Shown: positions 14,766 to 27,536 of the stretch, one piece after another
How the letters are laid out: each line of letters starts with the position of its first letter
Position numbering within the stretch: position 1 is the first letter of the stretch
Assembly (NCBI RefSeq): GCF_018131105.1
Contig: NZ_JAFCJI010000001.1
Location: 248,001-312,000, forward strand
Source: Bradyrhizobium manausense
Lineage (GTDB): Bacteria > Pseudomonadota > Alphaproteobacteria > Rhizobiales > Xanthobacteraceae
Reading direction: 5' to 3'
DNA length: 64,000 bases
The notes under the pieces: model-generated
Database searches by the model: none
What the model was told of the DNA's origin: nothing
What the model saw: the letters and a program-made list of their open reading frames with translations, nothing else
Position numbers and translations under genes: made by a program

Positions 14766-17150
14766 TCAGAATCTGTAGCTTGCCTGGACCCTCACCGTGC
14801 GCCCCTGGCCGGGTGAGATGTTGTTGTTGCCGTCGGCCGAGGCCCAATAGCCGCGATTGAAGATATTCTCGACCGTCAACTGCGCCCGCCAATTGGCATC
14901 GATCGTCGCGTAGACGCCGGCATCGAAGCGCACGAAGCTCGGCAGCCTCACCGTATCGTCGGACGACGCAAACGAATCGCCGAAATAGATGATGCCGAGC
15001 GCCGCCGCCCATGTCGGGTTGAACTGATACTTGTTCCACCAGGCGAACTGATTGTACGGCACGAGTTGCACGCGGTTGCCCGGCACGACCGTCGCGGACG
15101 TCGCGCTGGTGATCTTCGCGTCGGTATAGGCGTAGCCGAGCGAGGACTGCCATTGGTCGGTGACATAGCCGACGAGGCTTGCCTCGAAGCCGCGGGTCAG
15201 CGTGCTGCCCGAGGGCAGGAAGAAGCCGGGATTGTTGCCGTCGGCGATCGGCTGGTTGGTGCGGTTGAGATTGTAGATCGCGGTTGAGAACAGGAGTTTC
15301 GGGTTGATATTCCACTTCATCCCGACCTCGGTATTCTCGAACTTCTGCGGCTGGAGGATCAGCGTGCCGTCGTTGAGCGAGGAGAACTGGTCGCCGGAGG
15401 CCGGCAGATAGGAGATGCTGTAGACGGTGTAGACCGACATCGTCTCCATCGGCTTGACGATCAGGGCCGCCTGCGGCGACACCAGATTGTCGGTGCGGTT
15501 GCGGTTGATGTTGGTGTTCATGTCCAGCGCCGACATCTCGAAGCGATCGAACCGCGTGCCCACGATAAGCTGGAGCGCGCGAGAGAACTCGATCGTGTCG
15601 CGCAAATAGCCGGACTCGACGTTCAGCCCGTATTTGCTGTTGGAATCAGGTGTGGTGACGCCGTCCGCATTCACGCCCGTGAAGTGATGGACGAAATTGA
15701 CCGGCCCGAAATAGGTCGGCGCGAACGGATTCTGCACGATGGTGTTGGTGCCGTTCGGGAACACACCGGTGTTGCGGATGTCGACTCCGGTCTGGCGGCC
15801 GAACTCGGTGCCGAAGCCCACCGTGTGTGCGATCGGACCGGTCCAGCCCTTGTAGGTGAAGTCGGTCTGGTTGAAGACGTTGTCGCGATTGGTCGTGTGC
15901 TGGTAGGCGCCGAGATTGACGGCTGTGTCGGCCGGATTGACCGCGCCGGCCAGCGGCCCGCCGGTCGGATAGACGTTCTGATAGAATTTCTTGTAGTCGG
16001 CCGCGATCGTGCCGTTGCGCACCGTCAATCCGTTCTGGAAATCGTGCTCGATGATCGCCATGCCGGTCTGCACCGTCGCCTGCGCGGTGTTGAGGCTCGG
16101 GCTGCCGAAGAAGACTTGCAGATTCCCGTTCGGCGCGAACGGCGTGGTCGGATTGAACCGCGTGACGCCGCCGGGCAGGCTCTGCGAGGGGTTGCCGCGA
16201 TCGGCGGTGCGGCCGTCGTGGTAATATTCGTAGGAGAGCTTGACCTTGGTGAAGTCGTCGGGCTTCAGCGTGACGGTCGGATTGATGCCGTAGCGTTCGA
16301 GATGGTTGAAGTCGCGGAACGCATCGCTGCCCTCGTAGAATACGTTCAACCGCGCCGCGACGTTCTCGTTGATCGCTTGTCCCGCATCCAGCGAGACGCG
16401 GCGGTCGCCCCAGGACCCTGTCTGTGCGGTCGCCTCGTAGATGCGCCTGCCGTCGGCCTCCTTGAGCGTGCGGTTGAGCAGGCCGCCGCCGGCGCCGCGG
16501 CCGAAGGTCAGCGCGCTCGGACCCTTCAGCACCTCGATGCTCTGGGCGTTGTACATGTCGCGAAAATACTGGACGTCGTCGCGAAAGCCGTTGACGAAGA
16601 AATTCGCGCTGGAATCGACGCCGCGAATGACGAGCTCGTCGCGATTGCCTTCACCCTGGTGGACGGCGACGCTGGGCACGTAGCGCGTCACGTCGGTCAG
16701 GCCCTGGTAATTCTGGTCGCGGATCTGCTCGTGGGTGATGACGGCGAGCGATTGCGGAATGTTGACGATCGGCGTGTTGCTCTTGGTGGCAACGGAAGTG
16801 CTGTTGGTGAAATAGCCGACCGTGCCGGTGCGGGCGTCCTGCGATTGTGCAAACGCTTTCGGCTCGGCAGCCGGCTCCGGCCGGCGCGCCGTCTGCGTCC
16901 GGCGCGACCGCGCGCCGCCTGACCGTCGCGAGGTCGTGGATGAATTGGAGTGGCGCTGCGCCTCGGGGGCCGTGACATTGACGGGAGGAAGCGTTGCGCC
17001 GGGTGCCGGCGCGGATTGTGCGAGGGCCTGTGGAGCGGCGAGGAAGGCTGCCGAGCCCATCAATGCGGCCAGCACGCTGCTCGCGATCTTGCGCCTGGAG
17101 ACGCTGCCAGCGCCAGACAATGTTTCTCCGTCGGCTGCGATGCTGTTCAT
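14766..17150 (-). CDS. TonB-dependent siderophore receptor
   Basis: A 794-residue outer-membrane receptor. The signal peptide ends near residue 45 (APQALAQ). A Pro/Arg-rich stretch with the TonB-interacting region follows, then the plug domain (IPQSLAVITHEQIRDQNYQG, DELVIRGVDSSANFFVNGF, IEVLKGPSALTFGRGAGGGL) and a 22-strand-type barrel ending in the typical aromatic VRVQASYRF. I start at MNSIAADGET because AGGGAGGG precedes it. It imports a ferric siderophore, probably catecholate or hydroxamate type (FhuE/Fiu-like). No siderophore biosynthesis gene or regulatory iron box was recognised nearby. Confidence 0.9.
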   Translation of the reverse strand: MNSIAADGETLSGAGSVSRRKIASSVLAALMGSAAFLAAPQALAQSAPAPGATLPPVNVTAPEAQRHSNSSTTSRRSGGARSRRTQTARRPEPAAEPKAFAQSQDARTGTVGYFTNSTSVATKSNTPIVNIPQSLAVITHEQIRDQNYQGLTDVTRYVPSVAVHQGEGNRDELVIRGVDSSANFFVNGFRDDVQYFRDMYNAQSIEVLKGPSALTFGRGAGGGLLNRTLKEADGRRIYEATAQTGSWGDRRVSLDAGQAINENVAARLNVFYEGSDAFRDFNHLERYGINPTVTLKPDDFTKVKLSYEYYHDGRTADRGNPSQSLPGGVTRFNPTTPFAPNGNLQVFFGSPSLNTAQATVQTGMAIIEHDFQNGLTVRNGTIAADYKKFYQNVYPTGGPLAGAVNPADTAVNLGAYQHTTNRDNVFNQTDFTYKGWTGPIAHTVGFGTEFGRQTGVDIRNTGVFPNGTNTIVQNPFAPTYFGPVNFVHHFTGVNADGVTTPDSNSKYGLNVESGYLRDTIEFSRALQLIVGTRFDRFEMSALDMNTNINRNRTDNLVSPQAALIVKPMETMSVYTVYSISYLPASGDQFSSLNDGTLILQPQKFENTEVGMKWNINPKLLFSTAIYNLNRTNQPIADGNNPGFFLPSGSTLTRGFEASLVGYVTDQWQSSLGYAYTDAKITSATSATVVPGNRVQLVPYNQFAWWNKYQFNPTWAAALGIIYFGDSFASSDDTVRLPSFVRFDAGVYATIDANWRAQLTVENIFNRGYWASADGNNNISPGQGRTVRVQASYRF

Positions 17151-17402
17151 CGCGCCCTCCCTGCACTTCAAGCTCGCCCGGATTCCCCAAGGACGCGGCC
17201 GGATGCGGGGCAAGGAGCATCCGTGCGCGCGAAGTCACTGCGTGCATGAACACGCATGGTGCTCGGCAATTCCGAGACATCAGATTTGAATCGTTCGAAA
17301 GCATCCGGGTTCCGGCGACCCGGCAGCGCGCAGGGACCGTGGCTACTACGGAGTTACCCCGCTCGCTCCGCGTGCTAGCAATCCGCCCGGATCTCCTTCA
17401 CG

Positions 17403-17510
17403 ATGGCTAGGCGCGCGATGACCACCTTCAACCGCATCTTCACGACAGAGCGCCTGCTCCAGATCATCGTCATCCTGGCGGCGACGGTCGCGATGAAGCT
17501 GATGGCCTGA
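17403..17510 (+). CDS. 35-residue membrane peptide, tentative
   Basis: A short frame starting MARRAMTTFNRIF and ending TVAMKLMA, with one hydrophobic helix (LLQIIVILAATVAM). It lies alone between the siderophore receptor and cbbR. An internal ATG at 17418 is an alternative start. No convincing ribosome-binding site is visible, so this is only a candidate. The rest of 17151-17521 shows nothing I can name. Confidence 0.3.
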   Translation: MARRAMTTFNRIFTTERLLQIIVILAATVAMKLMA

Positions 17511-17521
17511 GCGCCGAGGCG

Positions 17522-18499
17522 CTATCGCTCTCCGAAATCGGGAACTTCGGGCAGATAGTTCGAGCCTTCCGAGCCGAGAAAGTCGAACATCGCCTGCGCC
17601 GGCGGCAACAGCACCTTGTCGCTGCGGCGGATCACATACCATTGCCGGACGATCGGAAGACCCGCGACATCGAGCACGATGAGGCGGCCCTCGGCGAGCT
17701 CATGCGCCACCGTGTGCGCCGAGATGAAGGCGATGCCGAGCCCGGCGATCACCGCCTGCTTGATGGTCTCGTTGCTGCTCATCTCCATGCCGATGATCGG
17801 CTCGAGATCGGACTTCTGGAACATCCCTTCCATCAGCGTCCGCGTGCCCGAGCCGGGCTCGCGGGTGAGGAAGGTCTCGTGCACGAGATCGGTCAGGCTG
17901 AGGCCTGAATCCTTCTCCAGCCAGTGCCCCTTGCGCGCGACGATGATGTGCGGATTGCGGCCGAGCTGACGCACGTCGACGCTGACGTCGGCTGGTGGCC
18001 GGCCCATCACGGCGAAATCGAGGTCGTAGCCGTGCATGGCCTCGCGGATCTCTTCGCGGTTGCCGATGGTCAGCTTGATCTCGATCTTCGGCGAGCGCCT
18101 GGAGAAGGCCGCGATTGCGTGCGGCACGAAATATTTCGCGGTCGAGACCGCGCCGAGATGCACCGTGCCCCCGGTCTTGCCGGCAAGAAGGTCGAGCGCG
18201 CCCTGGCAGTCCATGATCGCGGCTTCGACACGTTCGGCGAGCGTCAGAACTTCCCGGCCGGCCTCCGTCAGCAGCATGCCGTCGCCCGTCCGCTGCACCA
18301 GCGGCAAGCCTGCAAGGTCCTGAAGCTGCCGCAACTGCTGGGTCACGGCCGGCTGGGTTAGCCCGAGCTGGGTCGAGGCGGCGGTGACGCTGCCCTTGGC
18401 CGAAAGCGCCGCAAGCGAGCGCAACTGCCGGATCGTCAGATGCCGAAGCTGGGTCGCCGCATGGCCGGGGCCATTATAAGAAAAATCTTTAGTGCTCAT
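17522..18499 (-). CDS. cbbR: LysR-type regulator CbbR of the Calvin-Benson operon
   Basis: A 325-residue LysR-family regulator. The N-terminal helix-turn-helix (SVTAASTQLGLTQPAVTQQL, about residues 37-56) is followed by the substrate-binding domain, with HLGAVSTAKYFVPHAIAAF and EMSSNETIKQAVIAGLGIAF typical of CbbR. It diverges from cbbF with 120 bases between them, the standard arrangement in autotrophic proteobacteria. It would activate cbb transcription in response to metabolites such as RuBP or NADPH; the effector is from family knowledge only. Confidence 0.93.
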   Translation of the reverse strand: MSTKDFSYNGPGHAATQLRHLTIRQLRSLAALSAKGSVTAASTQLGLTQPAVTQQLRQLQDLAGLPLVQRTGDGMLLTEAGREVLTLAERVEAAIMDCQGALDLLAGKTGGTVHLGAVSTAKYFVPHAIAAFSRRSPKIEIKLTIGNREEIREAMHGYDLDFAVMGRPPADVSVDVRQLGRNPHIIVARKGHWLEKDSGLSLTDLVHETFLTREPGSGTRTLMEGMFQKSDLEPIIGMEMSSNETIKQAVIAGLGIAFISAHTVAHELAEGRLIVLDVAGLPIVRQWYVIRRSDKVLLPPAQAMFDFLGSEGSNYLPEVPDFGER

Positions 18500-18526
18500 T
18501 ATGAATAGAAATTTTCCTTATTAAGC
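18499..18526. promoter_or_regulatory. candidate CbbR binding region
   Basis: An AT-rich stretch in the cbbR-cbbF gap contains TTATGAATAGAAA followed by TTTTCCTTATTAA, an imperfect dyad with LysR-like T-N11-A spacing. It overlaps the cbbR start region, consistent with autoregulation. The assignment is by position and motif style only. Confidence 0.45.
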
Positions 18527-18619
18527 CGGCCCTGTCAATCTCCTCGTGCTGGGACCGACCGCTACCTGCCTCCATCAGGGAGGGAACTGGATGCGGCGCC
18601 CACAAGGGGATGGACGCAG

Positions 18620-19657
18620 ATGACCGGGCAACTCAGGTTGGACGACCACCTTCAACGCTATTCCGAGACGGCGCCGCATGCCTTGGCCGTCGCCGCCGCA
18701 GTCGATGCCATCGCGGCAGCGGCGATCGAGATCGCCGACCTCATCGCGACAGGCGATCTCGCCGACGCCTCCGGCCTCACGACCGGTCGCAACAGCGACG
18801 GCGACATCCAGCGTAACCTCGACGTCCAGGCCGATGCGATCCTGCGTCGCTGCCTCGGCAGGCTGCCGATCGCAGCCCTGGCCTCGGAGGAGATGCGCGA
18901 GCCGCAGATCGGCGACCGCGAGGCAAGCATCTGCGTCGCGATCGATCCGCTCGACGGTTCCTCCAACATCGATCTCAACATGACGGTCGGCACGATCTTC
19001 TCGATCCTGCCGGCGCCGGATGATCTCGGTCTCGCCTTCCATCAGCGCGGGTCCGCGCAACTCGCGGCGGGGTTCGTCACCTACGGGCCGCAGACCTCGC
19101 TGGTGCTGACGCTCGGCGACGGCGTCGACATCTTCACCCTCGATCGCAAGGCCGGCTGCTTCCGCCTCGCGCGCAACGCCGTGCAGATCTCCGAGGCTTG
19201 CGAGGAATTCGCGATCAACGTCTCCAATCGCCGCCATTGGGATCCGCCGGTGCGCGCCTTCATCGATGAATGCCTCGCCGGCGTCGATGGAGCCGCGAAC
19301 CACAATTTCAATATGCGCTGGATCGGCTCGCTGGTTGCCGAAGCCTATCGCATCCTGACCCGCGGCGGCGTGTTCCTCTACCCCTCCGACGCGCGCCCCG
19401 GCTATGGCGACGGCCGTCTGCGCCTCGTCTACGAGGCGCACCCGATGGCCATGATTGTCGAGCAGGCCGGCGGTTCGGCCTCGACCGGCCGCGAACGTAT
19501 CCTCGATCTCTCCGCGCAAAGCCTGCACCAGCGCGTGCCGCTGGTCATGGGCTCCAGCAACGAGGTAGCGCGCATCGCCGAACTGCACTGCGATCCGCTG
19601 CTGGTCGCCAGCGTCTCCGCACCGCTGTTCGCGCGGCGCGGCTTCTTCCGGCTCTGA
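18620..19657 (+). CDS. cbbF: fructose-1,6-bisphosphatase class I
   Basis: A 345-residue class I FBPase, first gene of the cbb operon. It removes the C1 phosphate of fructose-1,6-bisphosphate (and often sedoheptulose-1,7-bisphosphate) during RuBP regeneration. Visible motifs are ALASEEM (metal site), [13 protein letters not shown] (metal and substrate binding) and the C-terminal [21 protein letters not shown]. It is 12 bases upstream of cbbP. CbbR control from the divergent promoter is expected. Confidence 0.93.
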   Translation: MTGQLRLDDHLQRYSETAPHALAVAAAVDAIAAAAIEIADLIATGDLADASGLTTGRNSDGDIQRNLDVQADAILRRCLGRLPIAALASEEMREPQIGDREASICVAIDPLDGSSNIDLNMTVGTIFSILPAPDDLGLAFHQRGSAQLAAGFVTYGPQTSLVLTLGDGVDIFTLDRKAGCFRLARNAVQISEACEEFAINVSNRRHWDPPVRAFIDECLAGVDGAANHNFNMRWIGSLVAEAYRILTRGGVFLYPSDARPGYGDGRLRLVYEAHPMAMIVEQAGGSASTGRERILDLSAQSLHQRVPLVMGSSNEVARIAELHCDPLLVASVSAPLFARRGFFRL

Positions 19658-19669
19658 GCGAGGTGGCCC

Positions 19670-20545
19670 ATGTCCAGGAAGCATCCGATCATCTCCATCA
19701 CGGGCTCGTCCGGCGCCGGCACCACATCGGTCAAGAAGACGTTTGAGCAGATTTTCTTCCGCGAGAAGGTCGACGCCGTCTACATCGAGGGTGACGCCTT
19801 TCATCGCTACGATCGCGCCGAGATGCGCGCGCAGATGGCGACGGAGGCCGAGCGCGGCAACAAGCATTTCAGCCATTTCAGCCCCGAGACCAATCTGTTC
19901 GAGGAGCTGGAGCGTGCGTTCCGCGACTATGGCGAGACCGGCACGGCGACGACGCGACATTATGTGCACGACGCCGAGGAATCCGCGCTGCATGGCGCCG
20001 CCCCTGGCACTTTCACCGAATGGGAACGGCTGCCGGAGAACTCAGACCTGTTGTTCTACGAAGGCCTTCACGGTGCCGTCGTCACCGACAGAGTGAATGT
20101 CGCGCGCTACGCGGATCTCAAGATCGGCGTCGTGCCGGTGATCAATCTCGAATGGATCCAGAAGCTGCATCGCGACCGCAGCGCGCGGGGCTATTCGACC
20201 GAGGCCGTTACCGACACCATCCTGCGGCGGATGCCGGATTACATCCACTACATCTGTCCGCAGTTCACCGAGACCGACATCAATTTCCAGCGGGTGCCGA
20301 CGGTGGACACGTCGAATCCGTTCATCGCGCGCTGGATCCCGACCCCGGATGAATCGATGGTCGTGATCCGCTTCAAGAACCCGCGTGGCATCGACTTCCC
20401 CTATCTGTTGTCGATGCTGCCGCACAGCTGGATGTCGCGCGCGAATTCGATCGTATGTCCGGGTGCGAAGCTCGATCTCGCAATGCAGCTCATCCTGACG
20501 CCGCTGATCATGCAGCTCATCGAGCGCAAGCGCAGCCTGAAGTGA
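19670..20545 (+). CDS. cbbP: phosphoribulokinase
   Basis: A 291-residue octameric-type bacterial phosphoribulokinase, which makes ribulose-1,5-bisphosphate from ribulose-5-phosphate and ATP. The P-loop is [13 protein letters not shown] (residues 12-24), and the [10 protein letters not shown] motif with downstream HFSPETN are substrate-binding features of bacterial PRK. FYEGLHG supplies Walker B-like acidic residues. It lacks the redox cysteine pair of the plant enzyme. Located between cbbF and cbbT. Confidence 0.94.
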   Translation: MSRKHPIISITGSSGAGTTSVKKTFEQIFFREKVDAVYIEGDAFHRYDRAEMRAQMATEAERGNKHFSHFSPETNLFEELERAFRDYGETGTATTRHYVHDAEESALHGAAPGTFTEWERLPENSDLLFYEGLHGAVVTDRVNVARYADLKIGVVPVINLEWIQKLHRDRSARGYSTEAVTDTILRRMPDYIHYICPQFTETDINFQRVPTVDTSNPFIARWIPTPDESMVVIRFKNPRGIDFPYLLSMLPHSWMSRANSIVCPGAKLDLAMQLILTPLIMQLIERKRSLK

Positions 20546-20558
20546 AAAGGAGGGTTTG

Positions 20559-22580
20559 ATGAACATCTCGGTTCACGCCGATGCCGATCTCACGGCCGTC
20601 GCACATTGCGATCTCGCCAACGCTGTCCGCTTTCTTGCGGTCGACGCCATCGAGACCTCGCAGTCCGGTCATCCCGGCCTGCCCATGGGCATGGCCGACG
20701 TCGCGACCGTCCTGTTCTCGCGCTTTCTCAAATTCGACTCGGCGCATCCGAACTGGCCGGACCGCGACCGTTTTGTTCTTTCGGCAGGCCACGGCTCGAT
20801 GCTGCTCTATGCGCTGCTGCACCTGACCGGCGGTGACGTCAGCCTCGACGACATCAAGGCCTTCAGGCAATGGGGCTCGAAGACGCCGGGCCACCCTGAA
20901 TATGGCCACACGCCTGGCGTTGAGACCACGACGGGTCCGCTGGGGCAGGGGATCGCCACCGCGGTCGGCATGGCGCTCGCCGAGCGCATGGCCAATGCGC
21001 GGCACGGTGATGGCCTCGTCGATCACTTCACCTACGTGATATCAGGCGACGGCTGCCTGATGGAGGGGATCAGCCAGGAGGCGATCTCGCTCGCCGGCCA
21101 TCTTGGGCTCGGCCGCCTGATCGTGCTGTTCGACGACAACGGCATCTCGATCGACGGCCCGACCTCGCTCGCGACCTCGGACGATCAACTGGCGCGCTTC
21201 GCGGCGTCCGGCTGGTCGGTCCGCCGCGTCGACGGCCACGATCCCGAGGCGGTTGCGCAGGCGATTGCGGAGGAGCGCGAAACCGCAAGGCCGTCCCTGA
21301 TCGCCTGCCGCACCATCATCGGCTACGGCGCGCCGGACCGGCAGGGCACCGAGAAGGCGCATGGCGCGCCGCTCGGCAGCGAGCAGGCGGCTTTGGCGCG
21401 GCGGACGCTCGGCTGGGACTATCAGCCATTCGTTGTGCCGATGCCCGTCGCGAAGGCGTGGCGGATGATCGGCCAGCGCGGCCAGGTCGAACGCCTCGCC
21501 TGGCTCGACCGCTACGAATGCGCGACGCCGGAGCAGCGTGATCTCTTCATTGAGGGCAAAGCCGTTGCCCTGCCGAACGCCTATGCCCAGGCCTCGGCGA
21601 AATTGCGTGAACGCTTTGCCGCCGAGCGCCCGAAGCTCGCGACGCGGCAGGCCTCACAGCAGGTGCTCGACGGCATCGCCGGGACGATACCCGGCTTCGT
21701 CGGCGGCTCCGCGGACCTGACCCATTCGAACCTGACGCATGCCAAGGCGCAGGTTGCGGTCAAACGCGACGCATTCGCCGGCGACTACATCCATTACGGC
21801 ATTCGCGAGCACGGCATGGCTGCTGCGATGAACGGCCTGGCGCTTCATGGTGGCTTCATTCCCTACGGCGGCACCTTCCTGGCCTTCTCCGACTACAGCC
21901 GGCCGGCAATCCGCCTTGCGGCGTTGATGCGACTGCGTGTCATCCATGTGATGACTCACGACTCCATCGGGCTTGGCGAGGATGGGCCGACGCATCAGCC
22001 GGTCGAGCATCTCGCGGCGCTCCGCGTCATTCCGAACCTGCTGGTGTTCCGCCCCGCTGATGCGGTCGAAACCCTGGAGGCCTGGGAATGCGCACTCGAA
22101 GCGGAGAATCGTCCCTCCGTGCTTTGCCTGTCGCGCCAGGCGTTGCCGACCTTCCGCAGCGATGTTCGCGGCCGGAACCGGGTCGCGCGCGGCGCCTATG
22201 TCATCGTCTCGCCGGATGGTGGTCGCGACGTGACGCTGATGGCCACCGGCTCGGAAGTGTCGATTGCGCTCGAAGCTGCCCGCCTGCTTGCAACAGAGCA
22301 TGTCCGCGCCGCTGTCGTGTCCGCGCCGTGCTTCGCCCTGTTCGACGAACAGCCGGATGACTATCGCGCCGCGGTTCTAGGCAGCGCGCCGCGTGTCGGC
22401 ATCGAGGCGGCGGTCGCCGGCGACTGGCATCGCTGGATCGGCACGGAGGGTGAATTCGTCGGCATGCGGGGCTTCGGTGCTTCGGCGCCAGCGCCGGTGC
22501 TCTATCGCGAATTCGGCATCACGCCGCAAGGCGTTGCCGAAGCCGCCCGGCGGGCAGTCGCCCGCGCCCGCAAGCCTTAA
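20559..22580 (+). CDS. cbbT: transketolase
   Basis: A 673-residue thiamine-diphosphate-dependent transketolase that moves two-carbon units to regenerate pentose phosphates in the Calvin cycle. The TPP/metal motif runs from SGDGCLMEG to LFDDNG, the N-terminal [14 protein letters not shown] is the family signature, and [14 protein letters not shown] is signature 2. The ATG at 20559 follows a strong AAGGAGGG site. It lies in line with cbbP (13 bases) and cbbA (14 bases). Confidence 0.94.
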   Translation: MNISVHADADLTAVAHCDLANAVRFLAVDAIETSQSGHPGLPMGMADVATVLFSRFLKFDSAHPNWPDRDRFVLSAGHGSMLLYALLHLTGGDVSLDDIKAFRQWGSKTPGHPEYGHTPGVETTTGPLGQGIATAVGMALAERMANARHGDGLVDHFTYVISGDGCLMEGISQEAISLAGHLGLGRLIVLFDDNGISIDGPTSLATSDDQLARFAASGWSVRRVDGHDPEAVAQAIAEERETARPSLIACRTIIGYGAPDRQGTEKAHGAPLGSEQAALARRTLGWDYQPFVVPMPVAKAWRMIGQRGQVERLAWLDRYECATPEQRDLFIEGKAVALPNAYAQASAKLRERFAAERPKLATRQASQQVLDGIAGTIPGFVGGSADLTHSNLTHAKAQVAVKRDAFAGDYIHYGIREHGMAAAMNGLALHGGFIPYGGTFLAFSDYSRPAIRLAALMRLRVIHVMTHDSIGLGEDGPTHQPVEHLAALRVIPNLLVFRPADAVETLEAWECALEAENRPSVLCLSRQALPTFRSDVRGRNRVARGAYVIVSPDGGRDVTLMATGSEVSIALEAARLLATEHVRAAVVSAPCFALFDEQPDDYRAAVLGSAPRVGIEAAVAGDWHRWIGTEGEFVGMRGFGASAPAPVLYREFGITPQGVAEAARRAVARARKP

Positions 22581-22594
22581 CAGGAGGATTCTTC

Positions 22595-25172
<2,578 letters not shown>

Positions 25173-25183
25173 GGAGCTTTGAC

Positions 25184-25591
25184 ATGAAACTGACCCAGGG
25201 CTGCTTCTCGTTCCTGCCTGATCTGACCGACGAACAGATCTACAAGCAGGTGCAATATTGTCTCGCCAACGGCTGGGCGGTGAACATCGAGTTCACCGAG
25301 GATCCGCATCCCCGCAGCACCTATTGGGAGATGTGGGGCCTGCCGATGTTCGATCTCCAGGATGCCGCCGGCGTCATGTTGGAGCTCGCCGAATGTCGTC
25401 GGGTGTATGGCGACCGCTACATCCGGGTCAGCGGCTTCGACTCCAGCCATGGTTGGGAGTCTGTGCGGATCTCCTTCATCGTCAACCGTCCGCCGCAGGA
25501 GGCCGAGTTCGAGCTGGTGCGGCAGGAGGTCGGCGGCCGCGCGATCCGCTACACCACCGTACGCAAGCAGCCTGCGCACGCCTCAACCTAA
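25184..25591 (+). CDS. cbbS: RuBisCO small subunit, red-type
   Basis: A 135-residue small subunit starting MKLTQGCFSFLPDLTDEQI. It has the C-terminal extension (VGGRAIRYTTVRKQ) found in red-type enzymes, where it forms a beta-hairpin in the central pore. It lies 11 bases after cbbL with AAGGAG before the start. A terminator-like hairpin follows before cbbX. Confidence 0.96.
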   Translation: MKLTQGCFSFLPDLTDEQIYKQVQYCLANGWAVNIEFTEDPHPRSTYWEMWGLPMFDLQDAAGVMLELAECRRVYGDRYIRVSGFDSSHGWESVRISFIVNRPPQEAEFELVRQEVGGRAIRYTTVRKQPAHAST

Positions 25592-25644
25592 GTCGTTCTC
25601 CTCCGCGCGGAGCGCTCCCTGCTCCGTATCTTTGGCGGACCACT

Positions 25645-25680
25645 GCTTCGCCGCTTCCCCCGCGGCGAAGCTCTTTTCTT
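25645..25680 (+). terminator. terminator-like hairpin between cbbS and cbbX
   Basis: GCTTCGCCGC (25645-25654) pairs perfectly with GCGGCGAAGC (25662-25671) over a 7-base loop and is followed by TCTTTTCTT. This has the form of a leaky intrinsic terminator, 54 bases after cbbS and 10 bases before cbbX. It could lower cbbX-cbbE expression relative to cbbLS. Confidence 0.65.
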
Positions 25681-25690
25681 CGAGGTACCC

Positions 25691-26623
25691 ATGCTCGACG
25701 TTCCCCACACCACGACATCGGAGCCCGGCGAGACCCATTTCGATCTCCGCAAGGAGGCCGAGGCGGCCGGGATCACCGACACACTGCAACAGCTCGAGCA
25801 GGAGCTGATCGGCCTGAAGCCCGTCAAGAGCCGCGTGCGCCAGATCGCTTCGCTCCTGCTGATCGAGCGCATCCGCCAGCGTGCCGGTCTCGCATCAGCA
25901 CCACCGACGTTGCACATGTCGTTCACCGGCAATCCCGGCACCGGCAAGACCACGGTGGCGCTGCGCATGGCGAAAATCCTGCACGGTCTCGGCTTTGTAC
26001 GCCGAGGGCAGGTGATCTCGGTGACGCGCGACGATCTCGTCGGGCAATATATCGGCCACACCGCGCCGAAGACCAAGGAGATCCTGAAGAAGGCGATGGG
26101 TGGCGTGCTGTTCATCGACGAGGCCTATTACCTGCATCGGCCCGACAACGAGCGCGATTACGGCCAGGAGGCGATCGAAATCCTGCTCCAGGTGATGGAG
26201 AACCAGCGCGAAGATCTGGTCGTGATCCTGGCCGGCTATGGCGAGCGCATGACGAGCTTCTTCGCGTCCAATCCCGGCTTCCGCTCACGCATTGCCCACC
26301 ACATCGAATTTCCCGATTATGCGGAAGCCGAGCTGCTGGTCATTGCGGAACTGATGCTGAGGGAACGCGGCTATTGCCTCTCGGCAGCTGCGCGCGAGGC
26401 GTTCGAGAAGTACATTGCGTTGCGCCGGACCCAGCCTTTCTTCTCCAACGCGCGCTCGATCCGCAACGCCGTCGACCGTATCCGCCTGCGGCAGGCCGAC
26501 CGCCTGGTGTCGGACCTCGACCGCATGCTCGATGTTGCCGATCTCGAAACGATCGATCCCATCGACGTCCTGGCCAGCCGTGTCTTTAGCGGCGGGGCGG
26601 ACGCGCGGAGTGTAACGCCATGA
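25691..26623 (+). CDS. cbbX: red-type RuBisCO activase, AAA+ protein CbbX
   Basis: A 310-residue AAA+ ATPase that pulls the large-subunit C-terminus to release inhibitory sugar phosphates. Walker A is [12 protein letters not shown], Walker B is [11 protein letters not shown], the pore loop is [11 protein letters not shown], and the sensor region AGYGERM with [11 protein letters not shown] matches CbbX. It follows the cbbS-cbbX hairpin and its stop overlaps the cbbE start (ATGA). Confidence 0.95.
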   Translation: MLDVPHTTTSEPGETHFDLRKEAEAAGITDTLQQLEQELIGLKPVKSRVRQIASLLLIERIRQRAGLASAPPTLHMSFTGNPGTGKTTVALRMAKILHGLGFVRRGQVISVTRDDLVGQYIGHTAPKTKEILKKAMGGVLFIDEAYYLHRPDNERDYGQEAIEILLQVMENQREDLVVILAGYGERMTSFFASNPGFRSRIAHHIEFPDYAEAELLVIAELMLRERGYCLSAAAREAFEKYIALRRTQPFFSNARSIRNAVDRIRLRQADRLVSDLDRMLDVADLETIDPIDVLASRVFSGGADARSVTP

Positions 26624-27357
26624 CCAGGGAGATCCTTATTGCGCCTTCAATCCTGGCGGCCGACTTTGCACGTCTCGGCGAGGAAATCGCGGCGATCGAT
26701 GCGGCTGGCGCCGATTGGATCCATTGCGACGTCATGGATGGCCACTTCGTGCCGAACATCAGTTTCGGCGCTGATATCATCAAAGCGATCCGTCCGGTTA
26801 CAAAGAAGATCTTCGATGTGCATCTGATGATCGCGCCTGTCGATTCCTATCTGGAGGCGTTCGCGAAGGCGGGTGCCGACGTCATTACCGTTCATGCCGA
26901 AGCGGGGCCGCATCTGGATCGTTCACTTCAGGCGATCCGCGCGCTCGGCAAGAAAGCCGGCGTCAGCCTGTGCCCGGCGACGCCCGAGAGCGCGATCGAA
27001 TATGTGCTCGATCGTCTGGATCTCATTCTGGTGATGACGGTCAATCCGGGCTTCGGCGGCCAGTCCTTTCTCGAATCGCAGCTGGAGAAGATCGCGCGGA
27101 TCCGGGCCATCATCGGCGAGCGGCCGATCCGGCTCGAGGTCGATGGCGGCGTCACGCGCGACAATGCTGCCGCAATTGCCGCCGCCGGCGCCGATACGCT
27201 TGTCGCGGGTTCCGCCGTGTTCCGGGGCAACAGCAGTTCCGCTTATGCCGCGAATATCGCGACCATTCGTTTTGCTGCGGAAGCCGGGCGGGTTCCGAAA
27301 CCGCCTGATGGTTCCACCAGGCCGATGCGTGCCGGGGAACGCGTGCTCGTCCGGTAG
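26620..27357 (+). CDS. cbbE: ribulose-5-phosphate 3-epimerase
   Basis: A 245-residue (beta/alpha)8 epimerase that interconverts ribulose- and xylulose-5-phosphate. Motifs are [31 protein letters not shown] (metal ligands), [17 protein letters not shown] and [12 protein letters not shown]. It overlaps the cbbX stop by four bases, so it is translationally coupled. It is about 20 residues longer at the C-terminus than the typical family length, with a basic tail of no obvious function. Last gene of the cbb operon. Confidence 0.93.
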   Translation: MTREILIAPSILAADFARLGEEIAAIDAAGADWIHCDVMDGHFVPNISFGADIIKAIRPVTKKIFDVHLMIAPVDSYLEAFAKAGADVITVHAEAGPHLDRSLQAIRALGKKAGVSLCPATPESAIEYVLDRLDLILVMTVNPGFGGQSFLESQLEKIARIRAIIGERPIRLEVDGGVTRDNAAAIAAAGADTLVAGSAVFRGNSSSAYAANIATIRFAAEAGRVPKPPDGSTRPMRAGERVLVR

Positions 27358-27536
27358 ATTACGGAGGCGTCGCAGCCGACCGCGATGTTTTCCCCGGAGA
27401 GCTACGGAGAAACGATTGCGAATCCGCAACGCCTTTCATGCCGGGGTAACCAACGGTGGTAAAGCAGGCGCTGGATTAACGGCGGCGCAATGCGCTGCGC
27501 CGCAATCTGTGGTTCAAGGACTGCAGAGAGTGTGGG

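Noticed and set aside
15684..16922. A 412-codon plus-strand frame opposite the siderophore receptor
   Set aside because: Its composition is that of an antisense shadow, and the minus strand encodes a textbook TonB-dependent receptor.
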